A DNA stretch of 64,000 bases, from positions 52,532-116,531 of the forward strand of contig CAIQKV010000096.1 in the NCBI GenBank assembly GCA_903872505.1, in the 5' to 3' direction. Shown here in pieces: positions 37,828 through 48,296 of the stretch; within the stretch, counting starts at the first letter, position 1, and each line of letters starts with the position of its first letter. The position numbers and the translations under genes were made by a program. This stretch comes from an uncultured Opitutia bacterium (GTDB lineage Bacteria; Verrucomicrobiota; Verrucomicrobiia; Opitutales; Opitutaceae). The notes below the pieces were generated by a model that worked only from the letters and a program-made list of their open reading frames with translations, was not told the origin of the DNA and did no database searches.

Positions 37828-39231
37828 TCAGGCGAGCAGCTGCACGGTGGGTTTCACGAGCGACTTGGCGATCAGGCACGGCCAGTAGCCGAAGATCGGC
37901 AGGACCTTCGGTCGGCCGGTCGCGTAGCCGGTCACGCCCTGCGGGCCGCAGGTGACGAGCGGCGCGATCTCCTTGGTGAAGCGCTCGACGGGCTCCTTCG
38001 TGTCGGCGGCGACACTCACGCGCAGCACGGTCTCGACGAGGTGGGTGTCGCTCATCCGGCTGGCGAGCCCGCGTACGCTGGCGCCGGTGCCGAGGCATTC
38101 GATCAGCGTCTCGCGGTAGGTGCAGCCGCGGTCTTGGAGCCGGCGCAGGATGCCCTCACCGGCGCGGCGGGCCTTGCGCACGGCGTCGTGGCCGAAAACG
38201 GTGAGCATCCCATGGGCCTTGTAGCCGTCGCGGTAGGTGGCGGAGACCTTGTAGCTGTTCGTCGGGGCGCGGCCGGTGGCGCCGGCGACGCGCACGCGGT
38301 TTTCACCCGCCGCCTCGACGCGCAGGGTGAGGAACGAGACGGTGACGTCGGGCGAGAGATAGTTTGCCGGGTCGCCGATCTCGTAGAGCAGCTGCTCCTT
38401 CACGGTGGGCACGGTGACGGCGCCGCCGGTGCCGGCGGGCTTGGTGACGACGCAGGAACCGTCCGCGGCCACCTCGACGATCGGGAAACCGATGTCGTGG
38501 TTGTCCGGCAGGTCGAGCCAGTCGGTCGAAAACCCGCCGCAGGCCTGGGTGCCGCACTCGATCAGGTGGCCGGCGACGGTCGCGCCGGTGAGCCGGTCGT
38601 AGTCGGTGGGTTTCCAGCCGAAGTGCGCGAGGCAGGGGCCGACAGTGAGCGACGGGTCGGCGACGCGGCCGGTGATGACGATGTCGGCGCCCGCGCGGAG
38701 CGCCTCGGCAATGGGCTCCGCGCCGAGATAGGCGTTGGCCGTGACGAGCCGCGAGGCGATCGCGGAAAGGGGTGCCCCGGTATCCAGATTCGCGAACCCG
38801 GCCTTCGCGCCATCATAACCTATTGGGTTATGCTTCGCGGGGGTGGGCGGTGACGATCGCAGGAGGGGCAGCACGTCGTCGCCGCTGACGACGGCGATCT
38901 TGAGGCGGGAGAGGTTCGCGGCGCGGAGGACCTCCGCGCAGGCACGGGCGCAGCTCGCGGGGTCGAGCCCGCCGGCATTGGTGACGATCTTCGTTTTCCC
39001 GCCGGCCTGGTAGAACGGGATGAGCGAGCGAAGGACGTCGACGAAGTCGCGCGCGTAGCCCGCGGCGGGATCCTTCGCGCGAATGATCGCCATGATCGAG
39101 AGCGAGACCTCGGCGAGGTAGTCGAGGGTGAGGAAATCGAGGTCGGGCTGGGCCGCGACCAGCCGCGCCGCCGCATCCGGCTGGTCTCCCCAGAAGCCGG
39201 AGGCGTTGGCGATCTTGAGCGGGCGGGGCAT
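37828..39231 (-). CDS. AtuA-like (DUF1446, acyclic terpene utilisation family) protein
   Basis: IANASGFWGDQPDAAARLVAAQPDLDFLTLDYLAEVSLSIMA; GADIVITGRVADPSLTVGP; IECGTQACGGFSTDW. Confidence 0.85.
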   Translation of the reverse strand: MPRPLKIANASGFWGDQPDAAARLVAAQPDLDFLTLDYLAEVSLSIMAIIRAKDPAAGYARDFVDVLRSLIPFYQAGGKTKIVTNAGGLDPASCARACAEVLRAANLSRLKIAVVSGDDVLPLLRSSPPTPAKHNPIGYDGAKAGFANLDTGAPLSAIASRLVTANAYLGAEPIAEALRAGADIVITGRVADPSLTVGPCLAHFGWKPTDYDRLTGATVAGHLIECGTQACGGFSTDWLDLPDNHDIGFPIVEVAADGSCVVTKPAGTGGAVTVPTVKEQLLYEIGDPANYLSPDVTVSFLTLRVEAAGENRVRVAGATGRAPTNSYKVSATYRDGYKAHGMLTVFGHDAVRKARRAGEGILRRLQDRGCTYRETLIECLGTGASVRGLASRMSDTHLVETVLRVSVAADTKEPVERFTKEIAPLVTCGPQGVTGYATGRPKVLPIFGYWPCLIAKSLVKPTVQLLA

Positions 39232-39310
39232 GGGGTGGATCACGCAGAGTCGCGAAGGCGCAAAGAAAAGAGAAGTGGCTTGGCGGCCTAGCGGCTTGGC
39301 GGGAGAAAAC

Positions 39311-40936
39311 TCAGACTTGGAGGACGCCGGTGTGGAAGCCGGGCTTGGGTACGGCGCGGGTGGCGAGGGCGAAGGCGCGGAGGAGCACCGCGCGCGTGTC
39401 GTGCGGCTGGAGGATGGCGTCGACCCAGCCTCGGGCGGCGCCGTAGCGGATGTCGGTCTGCTCGGTGTAGTCGGCCTTCACCTTGGCGCGGAGGGCGTCG
39501 AGCTCCTCGGGCGTCTTGTCCTTGGCACTGCGGGTGAGGATGTTGAAGACCACGTCGCTCGCCTGCGCGGCGCCCATCACGGCGTACCGGGCGTGCGGCC
39601 AGGCGAAGATGAAACGCGGGTCGAAGGCCTTGCCGCACATCGCGTAGTTGCCCGCGCCGAACGAGCCGCCGGTGATGACGGTGATCTTCGGCACGGTGGA
39701 GTTGCTGAGCGCGTTCACCATCTTCGCGCCGGAGCGAATGATGCCGGTCTGCTCGGCGTCCTTGCCGACCATGAAGCCCGAGACGTCCTGCAGGAAGAGG
39801 AGCGGCAGGTGCGTCTGGTTGCAGTCCATGATGAACCGCGCGCCCTTGTCGGCGCTGTCGGCGTAGATCACGCCGGGCATCTGCAGGCCGGCGGCGCCGG
39901 ATGACTTCGACTGCACGCGCTGGCGCTGGTTGGCGACGATGCCAACCGGCCGGCCGCCGAGCCGGGCGAACGCGCAGACGGTGCTCTTGCCGTAGTCGGC
40001 CTTGTACTCGTCGATGCTGCCGGCATCCACGAGGCACTTCATCAGCTCGCGCACGTCGTATTCCTTCCGGCCGTCGAGGGAAACTAGCTCGTAGATTTTC
40101 GACGCCGGAAATTCTGGATCCTTGCCGTTTGTCACTTGCGACTTGGCACTTTCCTCGGGCAGCAGGCCGATGAGCGACTTCAGCCGAGCGAGCGCCGCCG
40201 GGTCGTCCTTCTCCTTGAAATCCACCGTGCCGGAAATCTCGGCGTGCATCGCGGCGCCGCCGAGGGTCTCGGTATCGGTCTCCTGGCCGATCGCGGCCTT
40301 CACGAGCTGCGGGCCGGCGAGGTAGAGGCCGCTGCCTTCGGTCATGAGGATCTTGTCGCAGAGGACCGGCAGGTAGGCGCCGCCGGCGACGCAGTTGCCC
40401 ATGATGGCGGCATACTGCGGGATGCCCGCGGCGGAGATGACGGCGTTGTTGCGGAAGATGCGGCCGAAGTCGTCCTCGTCCGGGAAAATCTCGTCCTGCA
40501 TCGGCAAAAAAACGCCGGCGGAGTCCACGAGGTAGACCAGCGGCAGGTTGCACTCGAAGGCGATCCGCTGCGCGCGGAGCAGCTTCTTGCACGTCATCGG
40601 GACAAACGCGCCCGCCTTTACCGTGGCGTCATTGGCGACAATCATGCACGGGTGCCCGGCGACGTCGCCGATGCCCGTGACGACGCCCGCCGCGGGAAAC
40701 TTGCCCCAGTCGAGGTACATGCCGTTCGCCGCCCAGAGTCCGGTTTCGAGGAAGGAGTTAGGATCGTCGATCAACCCGGCGATCCGCTCGCGGGCAAACA
40801 GGCGGCCAAGCTTGTGCTGGCGGGCGAGCCCGTCGGGACCGCCGCCTTCGCGCAGCACGGCTTCCTGCTGCGCGACTTCGTGGCAGCGATCGAGGAGGGG
40901 ATTGGCGGGAGACGAACTTGAAGATGAAGTATTCAC
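39311..40936 (-). CDS. Acyl-CoA carboxylase beta (carboxyltransferase) subunit, MCC/GCC type
   Basis: YLVDSAGVFLPMQDEIFPDEDDFGRIFRNNAVISAAGIPQ; DVSGFMVGKDAEQTGIIRSGAKMV; GAGNYAMCGKAFDPRFIFAWP. Confidence 0.92.
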   Translation of the reverse strand: MNTSSSSSSPANPLLDRCHEVAQQEAVLREGGGPDGLARQHKLGRLFARERIAGLIDDPNSFLETGLWAANGMYLDWGKFPAAGVVTGIGDVAGHPCMIVANDATVKAGAFVPMTCKKLLRAQRIAFECNLPLVYLVDSAGVFLPMQDEIFPDEDDFGRIFRNNAVISAAGIPQYAAIMGNCVAGGAYLPVLCDKILMTEGSGLYLAGPQLVKAAIGQETDTETLGGAAMHAEISGTVDFKEKDDPAALARLKSLIGLLPEESAKSQVTNGKDPEFPASKIYELVSLDGRKEYDVRELMKCLVDAGSIDEYKADYGKSTVCAFARLGGRPVGIVANQRQRVQSKSSGAAGLQMPGVIYADSADKGARFIMDCNQTHLPLLFLQDVSGFMVGKDAEQTGIIRSGAKMVNALSNSTVPKITVITGGSFGAGNYAMCGKAFDPRFIFAWPHARYAVMGAAQASDVVFNILTRSAKDKTPEELDALRAKVKADYTEQTDIRYGAARGWVDAILQPHDTRAVLLRAFALATRAVPKPGFHTGVLQV

Positions 40937-40992
40937 TTTGAGTCGGTGTCAGAGGCCCCATCTTTGTTAAGCTACCACTTCGGTGTTTTTTC

Positions 40993-41415
40993 CTATGCTT
41001 TGTTCCTCGCTCTTGGGTCGTATCGCATCGGATAGGGTGCAGGCCTCCAGAAGTCGAGTGGACGATCTGGAGCCCAAGTGAACGGTAAGATTTCTTCGCT
41101 GTTCTTTGCACCGAGCAGCGCAACGAGCGCATCTTCATCCCACTTATACCAAAGACCATCGAGATATACGATGACCGAGCCTAGGACGATGAAATCGAAA
41201 CCTGACGTATCTATGGCAAATTTTGCTGGGAGCGACCTCCCGTTTTTAAAATGTACGATACCGTGAACACTATACTTTCGTCCATCGGTGGGGATTTTCT
41301 CTCCTGAGAATGTTTTCACGGAGCACGGGCCAACGAACACATCGACAGACCCCGGGCTTGGGCCGCCAATCTTGTCGTAGGCATATTCCTTATCGATTGG
41401 CATGGTTGGCTTCAC
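40993..41415 (-). CDS. Small orphan protein of unknown function, low-GC insert
   Basis: 140 aa ORF (possible start 41403) beginning at the mutase stop; AT-rich relative to flanks. Confidence 0.55.
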   Translation of the reverse strand: MKPTMPIDKEYAYDKIGGPSPGSVDVFVGPCSVKTFSGEKIPTDGRKYSVHGIVHFKNGRSLPAKFAIDTSGFDFIVLGSVIVYLDGLWYKWDEDALVALLGAKNSEEILPFTWAPDRPLDFWRPAPYPMRYDPRARNKA

Positions 41416-43178
41416 ACCATCGGCCGGAACTTACCGACGACGTTGGTCAGACAGGCGGTGATCTGACCCAGCGAGCAGACTTCGACGGTGTTCACGAGCT
41501 CGGCGAAGACGTTGCCCTTGCCGCGGGCGACGTTTTCGAGCCGGTGCAGCGCGTCGGGGGCCTGCTTGGCGTGCTTCTTTTTGAAGGCCTGCAGCCGCTC
41601 GACCTGCAGGCGCTGTTTTTTCGGGGAAGTGCGGGCGAGCGGGACGCTCGGCATCGGCTCGTCCGACTTGTATTTGTTGAGCCCGATGATGGGGCGCGCG
41701 CCGGAGTAGATCTGCTTTTCGTAGTTGTGGCCGGCCTCCTGGATCTTGCTGCGCTGGTAGCGCTGCTCCTGCGCGGCGAGGACGCCGCCGAGCGTGTCCA
41801 TCTCCCGGAACACCTCGAGGATGGACTTCTCGACCTGCTTTTCCAAAATGAGCAGGCCGGGCGCGCCGCCGAACATGTTCATCATGTGCTTAAACACGCC
41901 GGACTCCTCCATGATGATCGACTGGCCGTGCGAAGCGAGGGTGGCGTATTTCGCGGTGGGCGTGGTGAAGGGCTCGTCGGCGGAGTTGGAGTGGCAGGAA
42001 TTGGTGTAATTCAGGTAGGCCAGCATCAGCTCGACGGCGGTGCGGGTGAGGTTGTTCTGGAACTCGGCGGCGACGAGCGAGCGGCCGCTCGTCTGCGAGT
42101 GGAGCTTGAGGACCTGCGCCTTGGCGTTCGCGCCGAACACGTCGCGCATGCCGATGGCCCAGAGCCGCCGGCAGACGCGGCCGAGGACGAGGTATTCCAC
42201 GTCGAGGCCGCAATCGAGAAAGAAGGACAGGCGCGGGCCGATGTGGTTGACGTCGGCGCCGCGCGCGCGGAGCAGCTCCACGTAGGTGAAGCCGTTGGAG
42301 AGCGTGAAGGCGGCCTGCTGCACGGGCGTGGCCCCGGCCTCGGCAATGTGGTAGCCGGAGATGCTGACGGGGTACCAGCGTGGCATGTGCGGCACGCACC
42401 ACTCGATCATGTCGCAGAGGAAGCGCAGCGAGGCGTCGATCGGGAAGATGACCTCGTTCTGCGCCTGCACCTCCTTGAGCATGTCGGCCTGGATGGTGCC
42501 GCGGAGGTTGGGCACGCAGTCATGGCCGAAGCGGCGCTGCGCGGCGGCGATGAACATCGCGAGGATGATGGGCGCGGGGGCGTTCATCGTCATCGAGACC
42601 GAGGCGTCCTTGCGCGTGAGGTCGAAACCGGCGAAGAGCCGGACCATGTCCTCGACAGTGTCGATGGCGACGCCGCCCTCGCCGACCTTGCCGAGCACGC
42701 CCTCGTGGTCGGAGTCGAGCCCGTAGAGCGTGGGACCGTCGAAGGCGGTGGAGAGGCGGAGGCTCTTCTGGTGCTTGCCGAGGTAGTGGAAGCGGGCGTT
42801 GGTGTCCTCGGCGAGCCCGAGGCCGGCGAACAGCCGCATTGGCTCCTCCCCCGTGGTGGCGGGGCCACCGCCACTCCCGGACTCGCGGTCGAGGTACATC
42901 TCGCGGTAGGCGGCGTTGGCGTAGGGAAACTCGCCGGGCACGCCCTGGCCGAGCAGGTATTCGGCGATGGCGCCGGGGTCGTCGGTCGGCGGGAGCGCGA
43001 GGCGCGGGAGCGGCGTGCCGGTGGGCGAGACGGTCCAGTCCACCGTCTCGTGGATCTTGGCCCAGCGCTCGCGGAGCTCGGCGGCGAACTTTTGGTCGGT
43101 GCGGGCGCGGGCGACCTCGGCGGCAACGTGGGCGTTGTAGGCGTCGACCGAGTCGGCGATTTTGCCGAGCGAGCTCAT
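41412..43178 (-). CDS. Acyl-CoA mutase large subunit, IcmF/isobutyryl-CoA mutase type
   Basis: RLSTAFDGPTLYGLDSDHEGVLGKVGEGGVAIDTVEDM; VSMTMNAPAPIILAMFIAAA; YPVSISGYHIAEAGATPVQQAAFTLSNGFTYVE. Confidence 0.9.
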   Translation of the reverse strand: MSSLGKIADSVDAYNAHVAAEVARARTDQKFAAELRERWAKIHETVDWTVSPTGTPLPRLALPPTDDPGAIAEYLLGQGVPGEFPYANAAYREMYLDRESGSGGGPATTGEEPMRLFAGLGLAEDTNARFHYLGKHQKSLRLSTAFDGPTLYGLDSDHEGVLGKVGEGGVAIDTVEDMVRLFAGFDLTRKDASVSMTMNAPAPIILAMFIAAAQRRFGHDCVPNLRGTIQADMLKEVQAQNEVIFPIDASLRFLCDMIEWCVPHMPRWYPVSISGYHIAEAGATPVQQAAFTLSNGFTYVELLRARGADVNHIGPRLSFFLDCGLDVEYLVLGRVCRRLWAIGMRDVFGANAKAQVLKLHSQTSGRSLVAAEFQNNLTRTAVELMLAYLNYTNSCHSNSADEPFTTPTAKYATLASHGQSIIMEESGVFKHMMNMFGGAPGLLILEKQVEKSILEVFREMDTLGGVLAAQEQRYQRSKIQEAGHNYEKQIYSGARPIIGLNKYKSDEPMPSVPLARTSPKKQRLQVERLQAFKKKHAKQAPDALHRLENVARGKGNVFAELVNTVEVCSLGQITACLTNVVGKFRPMV

Positions 43179-44353
43179 GGTGAGACCTCCAGGCTGCCGA
43201 GCTGGGCGAGGGCATCGTAGAGCGTGTTCACGCCGGGGTCGTGGTGCTTCGCGGCGACGGTGCCGAAGAGGCGCTGGCCCTTGCCGTTGGCCTCGAGGCG
43301 GGCGGTGATCTCGGCGCGGGCGGTGTGGGCCATGGTGTGGTCGCACTTGTTGAGCACGACGAGGTCGGCGCCGTTGAGCAGGCCGATCTTCTGGAGCTGG
43401 AGCCGTCCGCCGTAATGGGGCGCGAGGACGAAGAGCATGGCGTCCACCAGCCGGCGTTTCTTGGAGAACAGTCCAAAAGGGTCGCTCTCCTGGCCGATGC
43501 CGACGGACTCGACAAGGATGAGGTCGAACTCGCCCGAGTGCTTCAAAATCTCGATGGCGGCGGGGGTGGCGGCGGAGATGCCGGTGAGGCCGCCGCGGGT
43601 GGCGAGCGAGCGGAAGAACACGCGGTCGTCCTGGGCATAGATCATCGAGACGCGGTCGCCGAGGATGGCGCCGCCGGTGTCGGGGTGCGACGGATCGTTG
43701 GCGAGGATGGCGATGCGGCCGGCGGGGCTCTTCCGGAGAAAACGCGACGTGAGCTCGTCGATCAGCGTGGACTTGCCGGCGCCGCCGGGGCCGGCGACAC
43801 CGACCACGAAACCGCTGCCGCGGCGCTTCGCCGTGGCGCGGGACCCGCGATGCCCGGACCCCTGCTCGGCCAGCGTGATGGCCCGGGCGAGGGCGCGGTC
43901 GCCGCGGAGTTTGGCGTTGGGCTTCAGGACGCGGCCGTACTCGCGCTGGATGAGCGCCATGATGTCGTTGAGCGGAGTGCCGGCGTGGAAGATGCGGTCG
44001 GTGCCCTGGCGCTGCATGACGCGCTCGTCGGCCTTGGTGATCGTGCCGCCGCCGCCACCGAAGACGGGAATGTCGCCCGCGCCGAGCGCGCGGAGCCGGT
44101 CCACGACCTCCTTGAAGAAGACGATGTGGCCGCCGTTGTAGGAGCTGAGGCCGACGACGTGCACGTCTTCCTGGATCGCGGCCCGGACGATGGTGCTTAC
44201 CGGGCAATGATAGCCGAGGTAGATGACCTCGAGGCCGTGGCGGGCGAGCTCGAGGTTGATGGTGCTGACGGCGCTATCATGGCCGTCGCAGATGGGCACG
44301 GCGGTCAGGATGCGGAGCGGAGCCGAAGACAGGGGTTTCTTGGCGGCAGCCAT
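43175..44353 (-). CDS. B12-binding domain fused to MeaB/ArgK-type GTPase (split IcmF N-terminal half)
   Basis: PICDGHDSAVSTINLELARHGLEVIYLG; FVVGVAGPGGAGKSTLIDEL; DLILVESVGIGQESD; ADLVVLNKCDH; ATGA overlap with the mutase gene. Confidence 0.9.
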   Translation of the reverse strand: MAAAKKPLSSAPLRILTAVPICDGHDSAVSTINLELARHGLEVIYLGYHCPVSTIVRAAIQEDVHVVGLSSYNGGHIVFFKEVVDRLRALGAGDIPVFGGGGGTITKADERVMQRQGTDRIFHAGTPLNDIMALIQREYGRVLKPNAKLRGDRALARAITLAEQGSGHRGSRATAKRRGSGFVVGVAGPGGAGKSTLIDELTSRFLRKSPAGRIAILANDPSHPDTGGAILGDRVSMIYAQDDRVFFRSLATRGGLTGISAATPAAIEILKHSGEFDLILVESVGIGQESDPFGLFSKKRRLVDAMLFVLAPHYGGRLQLQKIGLLNGADLVVLNKCDHTMAHTARAEITARLEANGKGQRLFGTVAAKHHDPGVNTLYDALAQLGSLEVSP

Positions 44354-44431
44354 GCACCGGAATACCAACGCGGGAATCGGCCGGGCGCAACCGCCGAGCG
44401 GCCGGAATGGCTGGTGACAGCCGATTTCCCT

Positions 44432-44446
44432 CTTTTGGCGTAAAAG
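44432..44446. promoter_or_regulatory. CTTTT-GGCGT-AAAAG palindromic motif in divergent intergenic region
   Basis: Perfect 5-bp arms around GGCGT; same architecture as 9565-9579. Confidence 0.45.
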
Positions 44447-44509
44447 TGGGCGCGGGGCGGGGGCGGCTTGCGCGGCGGAAACTCCGGCATATTAGCTAAC
44501 GGCACCCCC

Positions 44510-45709
44510 ATGCTACACCCCAACTCGCTGTATTACGATTTTCTGAAACCCGAGGAACTCACCTTCCTGAAAAAGGCGGCCGACTTCTGCCAACGGGAGA
44601 TCGCCCCGCACGCCGCCGAGTGGGAGGAGAAGGAGGAGCTGCCGCGCGCGCTATTCACCGCGGCGGGCCGGGCCGGCCTGATGGGCATGCTCGCGCCGAA
44701 GACCGTCGGCGGACAGGAGCTGTCGATGCTCTGCTTCTGTCTCGTGATCGAGGAGATCGCCGGGCACTGCGGCGCGTTCGCGATGAACATGGCGGCGCAC
44801 AACGCGCTCTGCGTCGGCCATCCGCTCGGCTACGCGAGCGACGAACTGAAAAAGAAGGTTTTCCCCGGCGTGCTGAACGGGGACTGGATGGTGGCCTGGG
44901 CGCTGACTGAGCCAAACGCCGGTTCGGACACCGGCGGCGTCGAGACGACCGCCACGCCGTTGCCTGATGGCACCTGGGAGCTGAACGGCCAGAAGATTTA
45001 CATCACGATGGGCAACCACTCGGACCGGATGATCGTGATGGCGGTCACGGGCAAGGATGAGAAGGGCAAGAAGGAGTTTACGGCGTTCTGGATCAACAGC
45101 GCGGACACCACGAAGGTACGGAAGGTCAAGACGTCCGGCGTGCGGGCGAGCAACACGAGCGAGTTCCACCTCAAGCAGGTGAAGGGCGAGTTGGTCGGCC
45201 AGCGCGGCAAGGGCCAGCACGCCGCCCTGGCGTGCCTCGACGGCGGCCGGCTCGGCATCGCGGCGATGGCGATCGGGCTCGGCCGCAGCGCGGTGGAGAT
45301 CGCCAAGCAGCGGATGCTCTCGCGCCGGCAGTTCGGCAAGCGGATCGCCGAGTTTCAGGCGCTGCAGTTCATGCTCGCCGACTGTGAGGTCGAGTTGCGC
45401 GCCGCGGAGGCGCTGCTGCTCCAGCCCTGCATCATGCAGGCGCGGGGCCAGCGCTTCAGCCTCGAGGCGTCGTTTGCCAAGCTGTACGCGTCCGAGGCCG
45501 CCTCCCGTGCCTGCAACAGCGCCCTGCAGATCTGCGGCGGCTGGGGCTACACGCGGGACACGTCCGTCGAGCGGATGTGGCGCGATGCGCGGCTGACCGA
45601 AATCGGCGAGGGCTCGAGCGAGATCCAGCGGTTGATCATCAGCCGGGCGCTGCTCAAGGCGGCCGAGGAGAAATACGGCCTGGCCGAGCCGCCACCGGCG
45701 AAGAAATAG
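44510..45709 (+). CDS. Acyl-CoA dehydrogenase
   Basis: WALTEPNAGSDTGGVETTA; RQFGKRIAEFQALQFMLAD; RDARLTEIGEGSSEIQRLIISRALL. Confidence 0.93.
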   Translation: MLHPNSLYYDFLKPEELTFLKKAADFCQREIAPHAAEWEEKEELPRALFTAAGRAGLMGMLAPKTVGGQELSMLCFCLVIEEIAGHCGAFAMNMAAHNALCVGHPLGYASDELKKKVFPGVLNGDWMVAWALTEPNAGSDTGGVETTATPLPDGTWELNGQKIYITMGNHSDRMIVMAVTGKDEKGKKEFTAFWINSADTTKVRKVKTSGVRASNTSEFHLKQVKGELVGQRGKGQHAALACLDGGRLGIAAMAIGLGRSAVEIAKQRMLSRRQFGKRIAEFQALQFMLADCEVELRAAEALLLQPCIMQARGQRFSLEASFAKLYASEAASRACNSALQICGGWGYTRDTSVERMWRDARLTEIGEGSSEIQRLIISRALLKAAEEKYGLAEPPPAKK

Positions 45710-45719
45710 CGCCCCGTGC

Positions 45720-47114
<1,395 letters not shown>

Positions 47115-47117
<3 letters not shown>

Positions 47118-47171
47118 GGTGGACAAGCCGTCAGCCAAGCCACCCTGCCGCCGGCTGGCAAATCCGGAAAC
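47115..47171. repeat. 57-bp dispersed repeat, copy 1 (over asnS start)
   Basis: 47/57 ungapped identity to 50391-50447. Confidence 0.85.
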
Positions 47172-47350
47172 CGACCGGGGGCCGGGCCCAAAACCGGCCG
47201 TGCTGCCCCTGGCCCCGATCCGACGGGCAATTTCCTGGGCAAGGATCGGCATGTTTTTGGCAAGAAGTGCCGCGTGACCGGCGGGGTGATCGCCTATGCT
47301 CACGGGTACCGTTCCCGGGCACCGTTCGCCTTCCGCCCCTTTGCTCCGCC

Positions 47351-48292
47351 ATGAACACCCGTCGTGAATTCCTCAAAACCGGCCTCGCGTTTGGGGCCGC
47401 GGTCTCACTCGCCCCCTGGTCCCGGCTCGCTGCCGCCACCACCGCGACCACCCCGGTTGCACCCGCTCCGGCCGCGCCCGCCCGCTCGGTCCTCGTCGCC
47501 GTCCGGGACGGCAGCCGCTCGGCCATGGCCGACCAGGCTTTCGCCGCCCTTGGGGGTGTGGGCGCGTGGGTGAAGCCCGGGCAGACTGTCTGCCTCAAAC
47601 CCAACATCGGCTGGGATGCCCCGCCGGAGCGCGGCGCCAACACGCATCCCGAGCTGGTCGGACACCTCGTCCGGCTATGCCTCGGGGCCGGCGCCAAGTC
47701 GGTCAGCGTCTTCGACAACACCTGCGACCAGTGGCAGCTCACCTACGAGCACAGCGGCATTGAAAAGGCGGCGCGGGACGCCGGTGCGCACGTGGTCAAC
47801 GGCAAGGACCAGAGCCTGTACCGCGAGGTCGAGATTCCCGGCGGCGTGAAGCTCAAGCGCGCCCTGGTGCACTCACTGGTGCTCGACAGCGACGTCCTGC
47901 TCAACGTGCCCGTGCTCAAGCACCACAGCGGCACCGGCATGACGGCCGCGATGAAGAACCTCATGGGCGTGGTCTGGGACCGCAAATTTTACCATCAGAC
48001 CGACCTGCATCAGATCATCGCCGACTTCCTCACGTTGCGGAAACCGACGCTCAACATCCTCGATGCGTATCATCCGATGGTCCGGCACGGGCCGCGCGGC
48101 AAGTCGGCGGACGATCTGGTCGAGATGCGCACCCTGCTGGCCTCGGCCGACCCCGTCGCCCTCGATGCCGCCGCCGCGAAACTGCTCGGACTGGAGCCGG
48201 CCAAGGTCGCCTACATCAAAATCGCCGACGCGATGAAGCTCGGCACGATGGACCTTTCCCAGGTCGAGATCCGTCGCTTCAGCCTGGCCTGA
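47351..48292 (+). CDS. DUF362 domain protein with Tat signal
   Basis: [74 protein letters not shown]. Confidence 0.88.
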   Translation: MNTRREFLKTGLAFGAAVSLAPWSRLAAATTATTPVAPAPAAPARSVLVAVRDGSRSAMADQAFAALGGVGAWVKPGQTVCLKPNIGWDAPPERGANTHPELVGHLVRLCLGAGAKSVSVFDNTCDQWQLTYEHSGIEKAARDAGAHVVNGKDQSLYREVEIPGGVKLKRALVHSLVLDSDVLLNVPVLKHHSGTGMTAAMKNLMGVVWDRKFYHQTDLHQIIADFLTLRKPTLNILDAYHPMVRHGPRGKSADDLVEMRTLLASADPVALDAAAAKLLGLEPAKVAYIKIADAMKLGTMDLSQVEIRRFSLA

Positions 48293-48296
48293 CGGG

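Noticed and set aside
40937-40992. Possible vestigial mutase 3' end next to the second low-GC insert, by analogy with the thiolase locus
   Set aside because: Best alignment of GGTAGCTTAACAAAGATGGGG to the mutase end GGTAAGTTCCGGCCGATGGTG is only about half identical; not distinguishable from chance
40758-41159. 133-aa ORF on - strand overlapping the orphan ORF and carboxylase start
   Set aside because: Overlaps two better-supported ORFs in another frame; Arg-rich tail indicates out-of-frame reading
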